NCBI GenBank assembly: GCA_032718475.1 | Contig: JAUCBJ010008988.1 | Span: 1-64,000, forward strand | Direction: 5' to 3' | DNA from: Nemertoderma westbladi | Taxonomy: Eukaryota > Xenacoelomorpha > Nemertodermatida > Nemertodermatidae | DNA: 64,000 bases | Program-made: the position numbers and the translations under genes | Part shown: positions 40,701 through 48,120 of the stretch, piece after piece | How positions within the stretch are numbered: the first letter of the stretch is position 1 | Layout: each line of letters begins with the position of its first letter | Notes under the pieces: generated by a model | What the model was told of the DNA's origin: nothing | What the model saw: the letters and a program-made list of their open reading frames with translations, nothing else | The model's database searches: none

Positions 40701-40814
40701 AACAGCACCACTACGTAGGTCGGTTAATTCCTCGGAGAATATCGCTCCAAGTAGTAATACTTCATTATCTTGTATATCGGAATACGACTGCGAATATTCG
40801 ATGTGAGGTTCCAT
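26906..40814 (-). CDS. EIF2AK4: eIF2-alpha kinase GCN2, five exons, 1509 aa
   Basis: Joined from 40814-39755, 39513-39141, 32186-31178, 29521-29273 and 28744-26906; all four junctions are GT-AG and keep frame (4530 nt). GCN2 is the cytosolic kinase that senses uncharged tRNA and stalled ribosomes and phosphorylates eIF2-alpha. Domain order matches the family. An RWD domain for GCN1 binding spans about 15-132 (YPQHPP near 77), with a charged helix at 140-185. A pseudokinase spans about 200-470. The kinase spans about 495-890: LGRGGFGDV (499-507), K522, HRDLKPTN (722-729), DFG (742-744). A HisRS-like domain and a C-terminal dimerisation/ribosome-binding domain are in exon 5. The kinase insert is acidic. 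It is slightly shorter than human GCN2 (about 1650 aa). One clear oddity is a triplicated activation-loop segment. Confidence 0.95.
28745..29272 (-). other. GCN2 intron 4, containing a dispersed repeat
   Basis: GTACAT donor, TTTTTTTAG acceptor, 528 bp. Positions 29039-29185 match 60039-60190 (GGAGCAGGTTACAGTGGCAC and following sequence). A long C-run lies at 29191-29207. Confidence 0.85.
29039..29185 (+). repeat. Single-unit copy of the GGAGCAGGTTACAG repeat family
   Basis: Closely matches 60039-60190: the shared order is GGAGCAGGTTACAGTGGCAC, GTTATTTTAACCAAAACAAT, CTGTTATTTGCGTC and TTTCCCCTGGAGAGGGAT. It is also related, in its first 50 bp, to the tandem cores at 47799-48066 and 62903-63090. 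Confidence 0.85.
29273..29521 (-). CDS. EIF2AK4: GCN2 exon 4: kinase C-lobe
   Basis: 83 codons, phase 0 at both ends, starting VDLYSLGVILFEMGYRPL, with LLDHNPDRRISTHQLLAS and ending PAPQMETTQ at CAG/GTACAT. The sequence is the end of the catalytic domain and its exit into the HisRS-like region. Confidence 0.93.
29522..31177 (-). other. GCN2 intron 3
   Basis: GTTTGT donor, ACTTTAG acceptor, 1656 bp. AT-rich, with a G-run near 29709-29722. No exon or element could be supported. Confidence 0.8.
31178..32186 (-). CDS. EIF2AK4: GCN2 exon 3: kinase N-lobe, insert, catalytic and activation loops
   Basis: Acceptor ATTCAG before 32186; donor CAAAAG/GTTTGT after 31178 (phase 0). It encodes the Gly-rich loop, K522, LSRLNHENIVRYYNSW, a Ser/Asp-rich insert of roughly 110 residues, YIQMEYCE, HRDLKPTNVFLD, KIGDFGLAT and GTALYLAPE. 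Between DFG and APE lie three near-identical 12-residue copies ending in the authentic one. The last third of the exon is notably GC-rich. Confidence 0.93.
31235..31345 (-). repeat. EIF2AK4: Three 36-bp tandem copies inside the GCN2 activation loop
   Basis: ACGCCCCGAGTGTGC recurs at 31241, 31277 and 31313 on the plus strand. Translated, the copies are AHSGRGGTAPGV, AHSGRGGTAPGT and AHSGRVGTALYL. Each keeps Ser and Thr five residues apart (S767/T772, S779/T784, S791/T796); the last leads into LAPE. Confidence 0.93.
32262..35112. repeat. 31-bp minisatellite array 1 (about 92 copies) with higher-order structure
   Basis: Same unit as array 2, but with extra variants: TTTGGTGGGG, CAAAGTACC, AAGGAAAATC, and a short CATCTACTTGCGTTGGG form. 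Blocks of about 490 bp with the same order of variants recur (for example from 33167 and again from 33657), and smaller blocks recur near 34190-34560. This indicates expansion by duplicating multi-unit segments. Confidence 0.95.
35748..36220 (-). pseudogene. Relic of a transposon-associated orphan protein
   Basis: The front part reads MGRTAAVRMKAYRQKRTNEQ; the back part reads NGDFIASPYDGHWWIGTV, then VNFMHPHGPSQKFHWP. Both halves resemble uncharacterised proteins repeated in many invertebrate genomes: a short basic YRxK head and an SH3/Tudor-like GDFxAxxYDxxWxIGxV tail with HPHGP (recalled from general familiarity, not searched). Between the halves, a frameshift and an in-frame TAA near the NSW segment break the reading frame. 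It is a dead copy, inside the GCN2 intron and on the same strand. Confidence 0.5.
36410..36632. repeat. Four copies of a 14-bp near-palindrome
   Basis: GTAACGTATGTTAC occurs at about 36409, 36436 and 36451, and its reverse complement GTAACATACGTTAC at about 36618. It may be the terminal or subterminal repeat of a small element or a clustered protein-binding site. Confidence 0.7.
36958..39105. repeat. 31-bp minisatellite array 2 (about 69 copies)
   Basis: Units of TTACTTGGGTGGGGTTTGTC followed by TAAGGGCCATC, with variants TATGGGCC, GGTGGTGTT, GGGTTGGG, CAACTTAC. It is more uniform than array 1. On the transcribed (minus) strand each unit contains CAA/GTAAGA, close to a 5' splice site, and CCCTTAG, a weak 3' splice site. 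Because 31 is not a multiple of three, open frames appear only as short artefacts. Confidence 0.95.
39141..39513 (-). CDS. EIF2AK4: GCN2 exon 2: back half of pseudokinase
   Basis: Begins GRLLIYDFGLKKHL across the phase-1 junction, continues through KGDIFATGMVVLSLSAGR and DFLSKCLDANPSLRWSASEL, and ends LDLP at a CCGAG/GTAAGT donor (phase 2). The order is that of a kinase C-lobe, consistent with the pseudokinase. Confidence 0.92.
39514..39754 (-). other. GCN2 intron 1 with a tRNA-derived SINE relic
   Basis: 241-bp intron between GTGAGT and TTTTTAG. Around 39670-39735, on the minus strand, an ACTCAGTTG-like A box and a GAGTTCAAGCCCT B box (39690-39678) suggest an old tRNA-derived SINE. Confidence 0.6.
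39755..40814 (-). CDS. EIF2AK4: GCN2 exon 1: RWD domain and front of pseudokinase
   Basis: Starts MEPHIEYSQSYSDIQDNEVL at ATG 40814 (context ACAAAATGG). It ends in the pseudokinase catalytic-loop equivalent SHGFLSLDNICLATS, where the active Asp of HRD is replaced (SHG), as expected for the GCN2 pseudokinase. Donor TTCAG/GTGAGT, phase 1. Confidence 0.93.
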
Positions 40815-41626
40815 TTTGTCTCTCGGTCTTACAGTCTTATGTCAAACAACTGGTGCTCACGCTCAGTGGCTCTTAATTAGCAGATTAGATTATGCTCTGC
40901 TCACCTTGCTGCATTACTCTGTTTCTTTAATTGTGAGTAAATATTACGCTTTTAGTTTGGTACCATTCCATTAGTAGACTGTTAGCCTATCGGTAATTAC
41001 AGAATTAAACCAGCAACGGGAACTGAAAAACACCAACTCAATGTAGGCCTACAGGTCTACAGACAGATGTACCGCGCGACTACGATAACACTAGCGTGCA
41101 GCCTGCAGCCTGCGCCTCGTACTGCGCGAATTTAAAAACTGAATGCTAGCACTCAACTTTCTGAACTAGTCGGAAATGGTGCGAACTTTTGAAAACCTAA
41201 CCACAGACATAATACAGTACCGGTACTCATTATTGTGCGACAGTGCGACTGTAAGAAGTAAAAAATAAAAGACGCTGTGCGAAGTTTGAGTTAGGGAGGT
41301 ACAAATTTTGAGCATGCAGCTGCAGCCATGTGCGGCGCGAATTAATAATTTGTACGGCGCGAATCCAATTACAGTCGAATCCGATTTAGAGTCAATCGAG
41401 TGCGAGTCAAAGAGTACAACAGGTCATACTGTAGAGTAGTAGAAGAGTACAAAAATGAAAAAAAGGGTACAACAGGACAAAGTGAACAACAGCCATATGT
41501 CAAAGGGTACAAAAACCACGTAAAAGATATTAGCCGCAAAGATATACAATTATTAAGGAATATTATTAACAACGCACTTACAATACTAAATATAACTGAG
41601 TAATTATTCGCCCATAACGCAAGCCA
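40815..41626. promoter_or_regulatory. GCN2 upstream region
   Basis: Holds the presumed GCN2 promoter and 5' UTR. The part around 41040-41110 is CG-rich, with several GCGCGA words (AGATGTACCGCGCGACTACG). No core promoter element can be named with confidence, and no gene is present. Confidence 0.4.
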
Positions 41627-42265
41627 CGGAAAAATAATACTATAAAGCGTAAATACTAAAAATAATACTATAAAGCGTAAATACTAAAAATAATACTATA
41701 AAGCGTAAATACTAAAAATAATACTATATAGCGTAAATACTAAAAATAATACTATATAGCGTAAATACTAAAAATAATACTATAAAGCGTAAATACTAAA
41801 AATAATACTATATAGCGTAAATACTAAAAATAATACTATAAAGCGTAAATACTAAAAATAATACTATATAGCGTAAATACTAAAAATAATACTATAAAGC
41901 GTAAATACTAAAAATAATACTATATAGCGTAAATACTAAAAATAATACTATATAGCGTAAATACTAAAAATAATACTATATAGCGTAAATACTAAAAATA
42001 ATACTATAAAGCGTAAATACTAAAAATAATACTATATAGCGTAAATACTAAAAATAATACTATATAGCGTAAATACTAAAAATAATACTATAAAGCGTAA
42101 ATACTAAAAATAATACTATATAGCGTAAATACTAAAAATAATACTATAAAGCGTAAATACTAAAAATAATACTATATAGCGTAAATACTAAAAATAATAC
42201 TATAAAGCGTAAATACTAAAAATAATACTATATAGCGTAAATACTAAAAATAATACTATATACCT
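41627..42265. repeat. AT-rich satellite, 28-bp unit, about 22 copies
   Basis: Units of TAAATACTAAAAATAATAC followed by TATAAAGCG or TATATAGCG. The two forms differ at one base and alternate for much of the array, so part of it may be evolving as a 56-bp dimer. Confidence 0.95.
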
Positions 42266-42269
42266 TCAG

Positions 42270-42335
42270 TAAATAAACTTTGTATAACAACCTCGGCCTT
42301 TGGCCTCGGTAGTTATACAAGTTTATTTGCTTCAG
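42270..42335. repeat. Hairpin next to the satellite
   Basis: AATAAACTTTGTATAACAAC (42272 onward) and its partner GTTATACAAGTTTATT (42312-42327) pair around CCTCGGCC/GGCCTCGG, giving a stem of about 28 bp with almost no loop. Confidence 0.75.
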
Positions 42336-43103
42336 GTTGATATATCGTATATCACTCCTAGAACAGGTGATATTCTCTGTATTATCATGGCCTATTATAT
42401 TTATACGGCCGAACAGGTCACTTAGCTATTCATTTTAAAAAAAAAATGTTCTAGAACAAATATATTTTGTTCTAGGACATGTTTTTGAAAAAAAATCTGG
42501 ATTACAGGATTATGTTTAAAACTCATAGAATCGTTCTAAAAAGTGTTTAAAATCAATAAAAAAATTGTGAAAAAAAAATATTGTTGAAAAATCTTTTTGA
42601 AAAAAAATTGTTTCTATTAATTTTAAACACGTTTTAGAACAATTCCATGCGGTTTAAATAAAATCCAGATTTTTTTCAAAAAAAATTTTCTAGAAAATTA
42701 AAAAACATTTGTTCTAGAACATATTTTTTTTAAATGAATAGCTAACATGTTCTGGAACATTTTCTATACAAATAGTAATAAAAACTAGGTACTGTACAAA
42801 AATATATTTATAGAAGGAAGTAGGATGTCGGAACCAGTGTTGAAATTACTAGCTAAACCTACCTAAAACACTAGCTACCATAAAATTTAGTATCTTGCTT
42901 AATGATGAGACTTCAATTACGTCCGTTGACCAAATTGCTGCAAATGAAAATTTATAGAACTCGTCCCATATCAAAATATTTAAAAAAAAACTGGCCTCTT
43001 TTTAAAAGGCCAGTTCAAGTGACCTGTTCGGCCGTATAAATATAGTAGGCCATGATATACAGAGAATATCACCTGTTCTAGGAGTGATATACGATATATC
43101 AAC
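42336..43103. mobile_element. Foldback element with near-identical 86-bp arms
   Basis: The left arm (42336-42421) starts GTTGATATATCGTATATCAC, and the right arm (43018-43103) is its inverse; by eye they differ at about two positions. A second, inner inverted repeat spans about 42428-42760 (TTCTAGAACA..TGTTCTAGAA and TTTAAAACTC..). No open frame is present, so it is non-autonomous. The arm similarity suggests recent origin or gene-conversion-like homogenisation. Confidence 0.85.
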
Positions 43104-43310
43104 AATATCAGAGAACAGCAGTGGTGAAACCGGTAGCATGGAACCTAACGGTAGAATTCTGGCGGACAGAAAAAAGTAAAAAAAGAGGACATTATGAGTG
43201 ATTTAAACGGACAAGAAAATTTATTGCGGTTTTATTTGTAATGTATTATTATCCCGCCAGCTGAATATCTCTTCCCAGTATATTATTGTAGTATAGTAGC
43301 CCTAGCAAAT

Positions 43311-44151
43311 CAGGGCCCGGTTGCATATAACAAACAACCTTAACTTTAAGTGGCTACTTAAAGTTAAGTTAAGATTGTGTCAAATTTAAGTGAGTTGCAT
43401 AAAATTGTAGGCCTATTGCAAACTTTAATTCCAACTTAAAATCAAAATTTTAAGGTAGCCCCCTACATACCTTAACTACACTGAAATCAACTTAACTGAT
43501 GTTTTCATTATAAAGGTTTTGAGTAGTAAAAGTGATAGGCCTTACCAATTTAATACTGTAGAATTTGTTGAAGTTTATACTGTAGGATGCGAATCTATCC
43601 TCTTTGGTCCAGTCGGCAACCGGTCTATTCTTTCGCTTAAAATATTATCATTTAGAATAATTTATTGTATCGTTGTGGACGGAGTCATTTAAAGGCCATA
43701 CAGTAGTTATAAACTGAAATAACTAAACCAAACGTGTATTGTATGAATTAAAGGAATACCTCAAACTGAAACTAAATTGCTGAGATGCAAGACGCACTTT
43801 TATTGTAAATTATTACATAAGTTGAACTTAGCAAAGGTGATCTTAAATATTTTATGCAACCGAACTTAATGAAGCACTAATGTAAAATATGATTCGAATC
43901 TATTTAAGGTGAATTTTCAGCATTGATTACATTCAATATTTAAGGTGAAATTTAAATATAAGGCTGACCTAAAGTATTTAATGTGACACTTAGTTAAGTA
44001 GCGCCTTAAAACTATAAGGTGGCACTTATAATTGTGGATCACCTTTAAGTTTCTAAGGTGGCACTTACTTAAGGACGGATATCGATATTCAAGGCAACAC
44101 TTAGGACTAAGGTGCACCTTAGCTAAGGTTGTTTTATGCAACCGGCCCCTG
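43311..44151. mobile_element. MITE-like element, CAGGG(G/C)CCGGTTGCAT ends
   Basis: The left end CAGGGCCCGGTTGCATATAA (43311) is mirrored by the right end ending at 44151 (inverse CAGGGGCCGGTTGCATAAAA), followed by ACAACCTTA on both. The interior has repeated AAGGTGGCACTTA/CTTAAGT words in both orientations and no coding capacity; the frame at 43917-44171 is an artefact. Confidence 0.8.
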
Positions 44152-45259
44152 TGAGCTAAAAGCCAGAACACTTTTTTTCTCCATGTCCAAAAATCTGCAG
44201 AAAAATTGAGACAGGAAAGAAGCTAAGAGCTTCTTAATTAATTGTTGAATGTTGTCGTACAGTGTTGGCAGTGTTGAAAACCTTTGCCTTTTATTGTAAA
44301 CATAATAACAATCATGACAATATTAATATCATCATTATATTATCTTGTCAAGCAGTTAACTTTTTCTCAAAACTCATATTAAATTTATACGAAAGCAGAG
44401 CATCTACCGAATCCCAATCCTCTACTCCTGGCCAAATAGGCAACTTTGTGCCGCATTCCTCTGAGGTAAGTTTACCGACTGAGTAGTTAATCAAATAAAG
44501 TCTTACAGTCTACAAGTCAATGAAAGGAAGGAGGTTATGGCGTGAGGCACCAAGTTGGTGGAGCCTTAACGAACAGGCACAGACAAGGGTGGGTCAATTT
44601 TTGCAAATTGGTGTCGTTGTTACGCAAATGCTAATATAGCTAATATGTAGTCTCCCTATAACTAATGAATAGTTTTTATTATTAAAATGAAACACTGTGA
44701 ATTTCTCGGCCTTCGCAATGAAATCGGGCGATTTGTCTTATTTACTTACTAAAACTTTATTTACTTTGTATCGGTATTGGTGAAGTTGTTTCAGTTTCAT
44801 AACTTTATTAGGATACAGTCTGGCTTTCAAGATTGGTTGTGAAAGGTTGAAATTCCTGGGATAATAAATGTGGTACTGCCACTGTTGTAATTGTAGTTGT
44901 ACTCATACATACAATATAGGCAGAATTCTTGAAGTTTAATTAAATCAGAGGGTTCCTGTTTTTCTTAATTTGTTCTTAAATTTTGACAAATTCGAGGGCT
45001 CATCAGTTTCTTAGTGTTTTTTAAAATGCATGAGCATTGTTTATCCAAACTGTTTAATATATTTATTGAACTATGAATAAACCAATACGCTCTAAACTAA
45101 TATTAGAACGTCTTGATGAAAATATCAAATTTATTGAAATAGTTAAAATTTCTGTTTTTCAGTTTATTCTGATAGTTTAGGCGTAAATAGCACTTCATAA
45201 TCCAACCCCTCAATACAGTTTTAAGACGAAGTACAACCAATTAAAACCTTAAATAAAAG
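44152..45259. other. ELP4 downstream spacer
   Basis: No gene supported. A weak plus-strand exon-like frame ends at GAG/GTAAGT (44466) without a convincing acceptor. For the minus-strand ELP4 transcript, AATAAA (plus-strand TTTATT) occurs near 45130 and 45060, plausible polyadenylation signals. Confidence 0.5.
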
Positions 45260-46402
45260 TTAAAAATCTATATTTAACTTAGCCATGCTGTTGCACGATC
45301 GCTGTTCTTTTTCGCGCTCTATTTCCACGGTTCCCGGTATTGTTTGAGAGAGGGAGGATCGACTGGCAGTTTCCGATGTATCCGGGGGTAGATGCATCTT
45401 CTCTATACAAAACCTCCGACGTCGTACGGCGAACGCCAAATCTAAGTTATCGTAGCCGCTCGAGGTGAGTTTCTTAAGGGAATGAAGTACGGGAAATTTT
45501 AATACTGAGAAAAGTCCCAAATACTCAGAGTAAGCGGGATGAGTTGGTTTATTTGTTCCTTCGAAAGATTCGAGTTTTACACTGGAATCGACGAATAAGT
45601 CTAATAGTTTCGAGTATTTCGAATTGGAGTAAATATGAGAAGGCACTGTAATAATACAAACAGCTAAGGAGGAACGAAGAATCGACTTTAACGCGTGAAG
45701 AAATCGGAATAATTCGCAGAAAGATTCATCATCGAAGTCCGACCAGTTAGGGGGTCCAAACGATTGTATCAAAATACGCAGTAAATTCCTCGTGTTTTTA
45801 CGAGTTTCTCCTCTCTTTGCAAGTTGTGGTTTGTCTATTAGCAAGTCGTATTTACGTAAAGCGGTTTCTATTTTATCGAATAGCCAGTGATACCAGCAAC
45901 TCATTTCGGATCCCTGGACTACATGGCTTATTCCGTAAGATTCAACATTGGCAGGAACTTCTTCCAAGGGCATAGACGCCCCTAAATCGTATTCTACTTC
46001 AGTACTCTGTGCGCTCAAAAAGTTGTTTAACTGGGGAGTATTTTGATATCTCCAAGCTATTTCCAGGGATTTACTCTGAGGTGGATTATTGTCTCTCGAT
46101 TTAAAATCTTTATTGGGTAGAGGAATTCGAGATTTAATTCGTTCGTCTGAGAGACAGAAACACAGCGCGGGGTTCTCTACACGGACGCCTTCAGCCACGA
46201 AGCATCTACCGACGATATTCGCAAACGTAGAGAGTTTGTCCTCGTGGACTAGGAGAGATGATCCCACAGGGAGACCCCCTAGAACTCGGTTTAAAGTAGG
46301 AATACCTGTGGATGTCACATATAAACCATTAGTGGATGGTTTAGCCCCAACTATAGTAATCTGGTCGGATTTCGCGGTTCTTACAAAACTGGAGCTAGCC
46401 AT
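45260..46402 (-). CDS. ELP4: Elongator complex protein 4
   Basis: Elp4 forms, with Elp5 and Elp6, the RecA-like ring of Elongator, the complex that modifies wobble uridines (cm5U-type) of tRNAs. The 380-residue frame fits the family (about 360-425). Recognised blocks: STGIPTLNRVLGGLPVGSSL (about 32-51; the place of a P-loop, but without a GKT motif, as known for Elp4), LEIAWRYQN (about 112), LLRILIQSFGPPNW (about 208), LRSSLAVCIITVPSHIY, DSSVKLESFEG, and the C-terminal FCIEKMHLPPDTSETASRSS. The ATG lies in a strong context (GCCATGG). The gene is a single exon here although it has many introns in vertebrates (established). It lies 145 bp downstream of GEMIN7 on the same strand. Confidence 0.95.
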   Translation of the reverse strand: MASSSFVRTAKSDQITIVGAKPSTNGLYVTSTGIPTLNRVLGGLPVGSSLLVHEDKLSTFANIVGRCFVAEGVRVENPALCFCLSDERIKSRIPLPNKDFKSRDNNPPQSKSLEIAWRYQNTPQLNNFLSAQSTEVEYDLGASMPLEEVPANVESYGISHVVQGSEMSCWYHWLFDKIETALRKYDLLIDKPQLAKRGETRKNTRNLLRILIQSFGPPNWSDFDDESFCELFRFLHALKSILRSSLAVCIITVPSHIYSNSKYSKLLDLFVDSSVKLESFEGTNKPTHPAYSEYLGLFSVLKFPVLHSLKKLTSSGYDNLDLAFAVRRRRFCIEKMHLPPDTSETASRSSLSQTIPGTVEIEREKEQRSCNSMAKLNIDF

Positions 46403-46547
46403 GGCACAAGGAGTTGTAGCCTTGTAGGTGTAGGCCTGGCCTATATATATATAAATATACCGTACTCTGGTACTGTCAACAGTAGTAATAATAAAGTTAA
46501 TTAGTCATCGCAATTACAGAATTAGGCTTATCAACCACGGGATTGTA

Positions 46548-46838
46548 TTACTGTATTGCGAAATAAATGAGGTCTGAAGTTCTAAGTATAGTTTCGGGGT
46601 AGACTCCCATAGGGGTTCGAAGGTTCGAAACTTGGATATTTAAAACCTCGATATCTGCGATACGAAACGACCCACTTACAGTGATGCAGTCGTACATATA
46701 GAATTGGCAAACATTGTCAACATTGCTGGCAATTCTCTCAAGAACATTTAGGAATCGTTTTCGTAAATTATATCGGCATAATTGATCATTAGGTTTAACC
46801 CTTTTAGGGAGTGAAATTTGACAGGAGACGCTATCCAT
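46548..46838 (-). CDS. GEMIN7: Gemin7, Sm-fold subunit of the SMN complex
   Basis: Gemin7 pairs with Gemin6 as an Sm-like dimer in the SMN complex that assembles Sm rings on snRNAs. The 96-residue product carries the conserved core. It opens with RKRFLNVLERIASNVDNVC, then a beta-rich YMYDCITVSGSFRIADIE. The diagnostic segment VSNLRTPMGVYPETILRTSD follows, and the protein closes LIYFAIQ. It has a shorter N-terminus than the 131-residue human protein, which is expected since that part is poorly conserved. It is a single exon with ATG at 46838. The tight same-strand spacing to ELP4 suggests shared transcription. Identity rests on the C-terminal Sm-like block and is considered good for so short a protein. 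Confidence 0.85.
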   Translation of the reverse strand: MDSVSCQISLPKRVKPNDQLCRYNLRKRFLNVLERIASNVDNVCQFYMYDCITVSGSFRIADIEVLNIQVSNLRTPMGVYPETILRTSDLIYFAIQ

Positions 46839-47650
46839 TCCAGGCAGCTAGGCCTAATGCAGTAATGAGTTTGTACAGACACAGAAGGCCTTCAGCTGTA
46901 ACCTGCGGCTATAGAACTAACTAACTAAAGTGTGCCATACTGCCATACCATATGGCACGGCACTAGGCAGCTAGGCCATGGCGGCACATGGCACACACAG
47001 ACACGTGGCATAACTGCATAGCGTTAACTAAAACCTACAGTCACGAATCAGACAGTCAGGGTCTCAGAGGCAGTATTGGTAACTGCGGGTAATTCCGGTA
47101 CCTAGGCCATGCCGGTACCATCTGCCATCAGCTGGATAAATCTTTCCGACCTACGCGTAGCTAAGCGTAGTTTGTAACTTTCATTCCTGTTATCTTCCAG
47201 TAGCAGTTAGGGTCAGATTCACTGCCTTTTTTTACAACTACTGTACGCGTATGTGTTTTATGACTATTGGGCCAACTGTACATGTATTTTTAAATTACGC
47301 GTAGGACTTTGCGTAGGTTTGTTCCACGCATACAGTATATACGCGTCGCAGTCCTGATAACAAAGATTTTTCATTCGAGGTCCGGTCGGACTTGAGTTTT
47401 TAGGCAAGTATCGGTATGTCAGGTTCGCAGTTATCTGATTATCGAACGAATATCCGATAAACTAAAATAACGGAATCGGTAGCTATAGCATGGTATTACT
47501 TTTGGTTCTTTCACATACTCACATACAGCATATGATTAATAAAATGTATACTTACTTTAAATACACGTTTATTACCAAATGTCTCTGTTTCCAATGGATA
47601 ATTTAAATATCCTAATGTACTATAAGCTACCGCGGTGCCAGGGTACGCAG
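46839..47650. promoter_or_regulatory. Region upstream of GEMIN7-ELP4
   Basis: Presumed promoter for the minus-strand pair. The part at 46860-47130 is rich in GGCAC/GGCAG/TAGGCC words (for example CCATGGCGGCACATGGCACA) and is the only relatively GC-rich non-coding DNA nearby. No gene is seen. Confidence 0.4.
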
Positions 47651-48120
47651 CAAACTTCGCCGGCGAGAAAGCTTCGCCCGTGTCCAATCTTCGCCCGGGG
47701 CAATCTTTGCCCTCAAAATGAGCAACTATCGCCCAGCGGAAACCTTCGCCCGAAGGCAATCTTCGCCCGCGAGCAACCTTCGCCCAATAAACAATTATTG
47801 TTTTGGTTAAAAAAAACCGTCTCTGTAACCTGCTCCTTTCCCTCAATTAGTAACACCATCGTACTGTATTTTGTTTTGGTTAGAAAAAGTCGTCTCTGTA
47901 ACCTGCTCCTTTCCCTCAATTAGTAACACCATCGTATTTTGTTTTGGTTAGAAAAGCCGTCTCTGTAAGCTGCTCCTTTCCCTCAATTAGTAACACCGTC
48001 GTATTTTGTTTTGGTTAGAAAAAGCCGTCTCTTTAACCTGCTCCTTTCCCTCAATTTGTTACTAAAATTGTTACAAACACAAATCTTATTGGGCAAAGGT
48101 TGTACGCGGGCGAAGATTGC
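47651..48120. mobile_element. Inverted-repeat element with a tandem core of about 67-bp units
   Basis: GCAATCTTCGCCCGCGAGCA (47757 onward, continuing ACCTTCGCCCAATAA) is mirrored by ATTGGGCAAAGGTTG..CGCGGGCGAAGATTGC (48088-48120). Between them lie four units of TTGTTTTGGTTAGAAAAAG, then TCGTCTCTGTAACCTGCTCC, then TTTCCCTCAATTAGTAAC (47799-48066). To the left, TTCGCCC words repeat seven or eight times (47655-47790). Inverted ends with an internal minisatellite recall pearl/Helentron-type non-autonomous elements of invertebrates (family knowledge; inference). Confidence 0.7.

Noticed and set aside
44262-44486. Possible plus-strand exon ending at GAG/GTAAGT
   Set aside because: No convincing acceptor, no partner exon and no recognisable domain.
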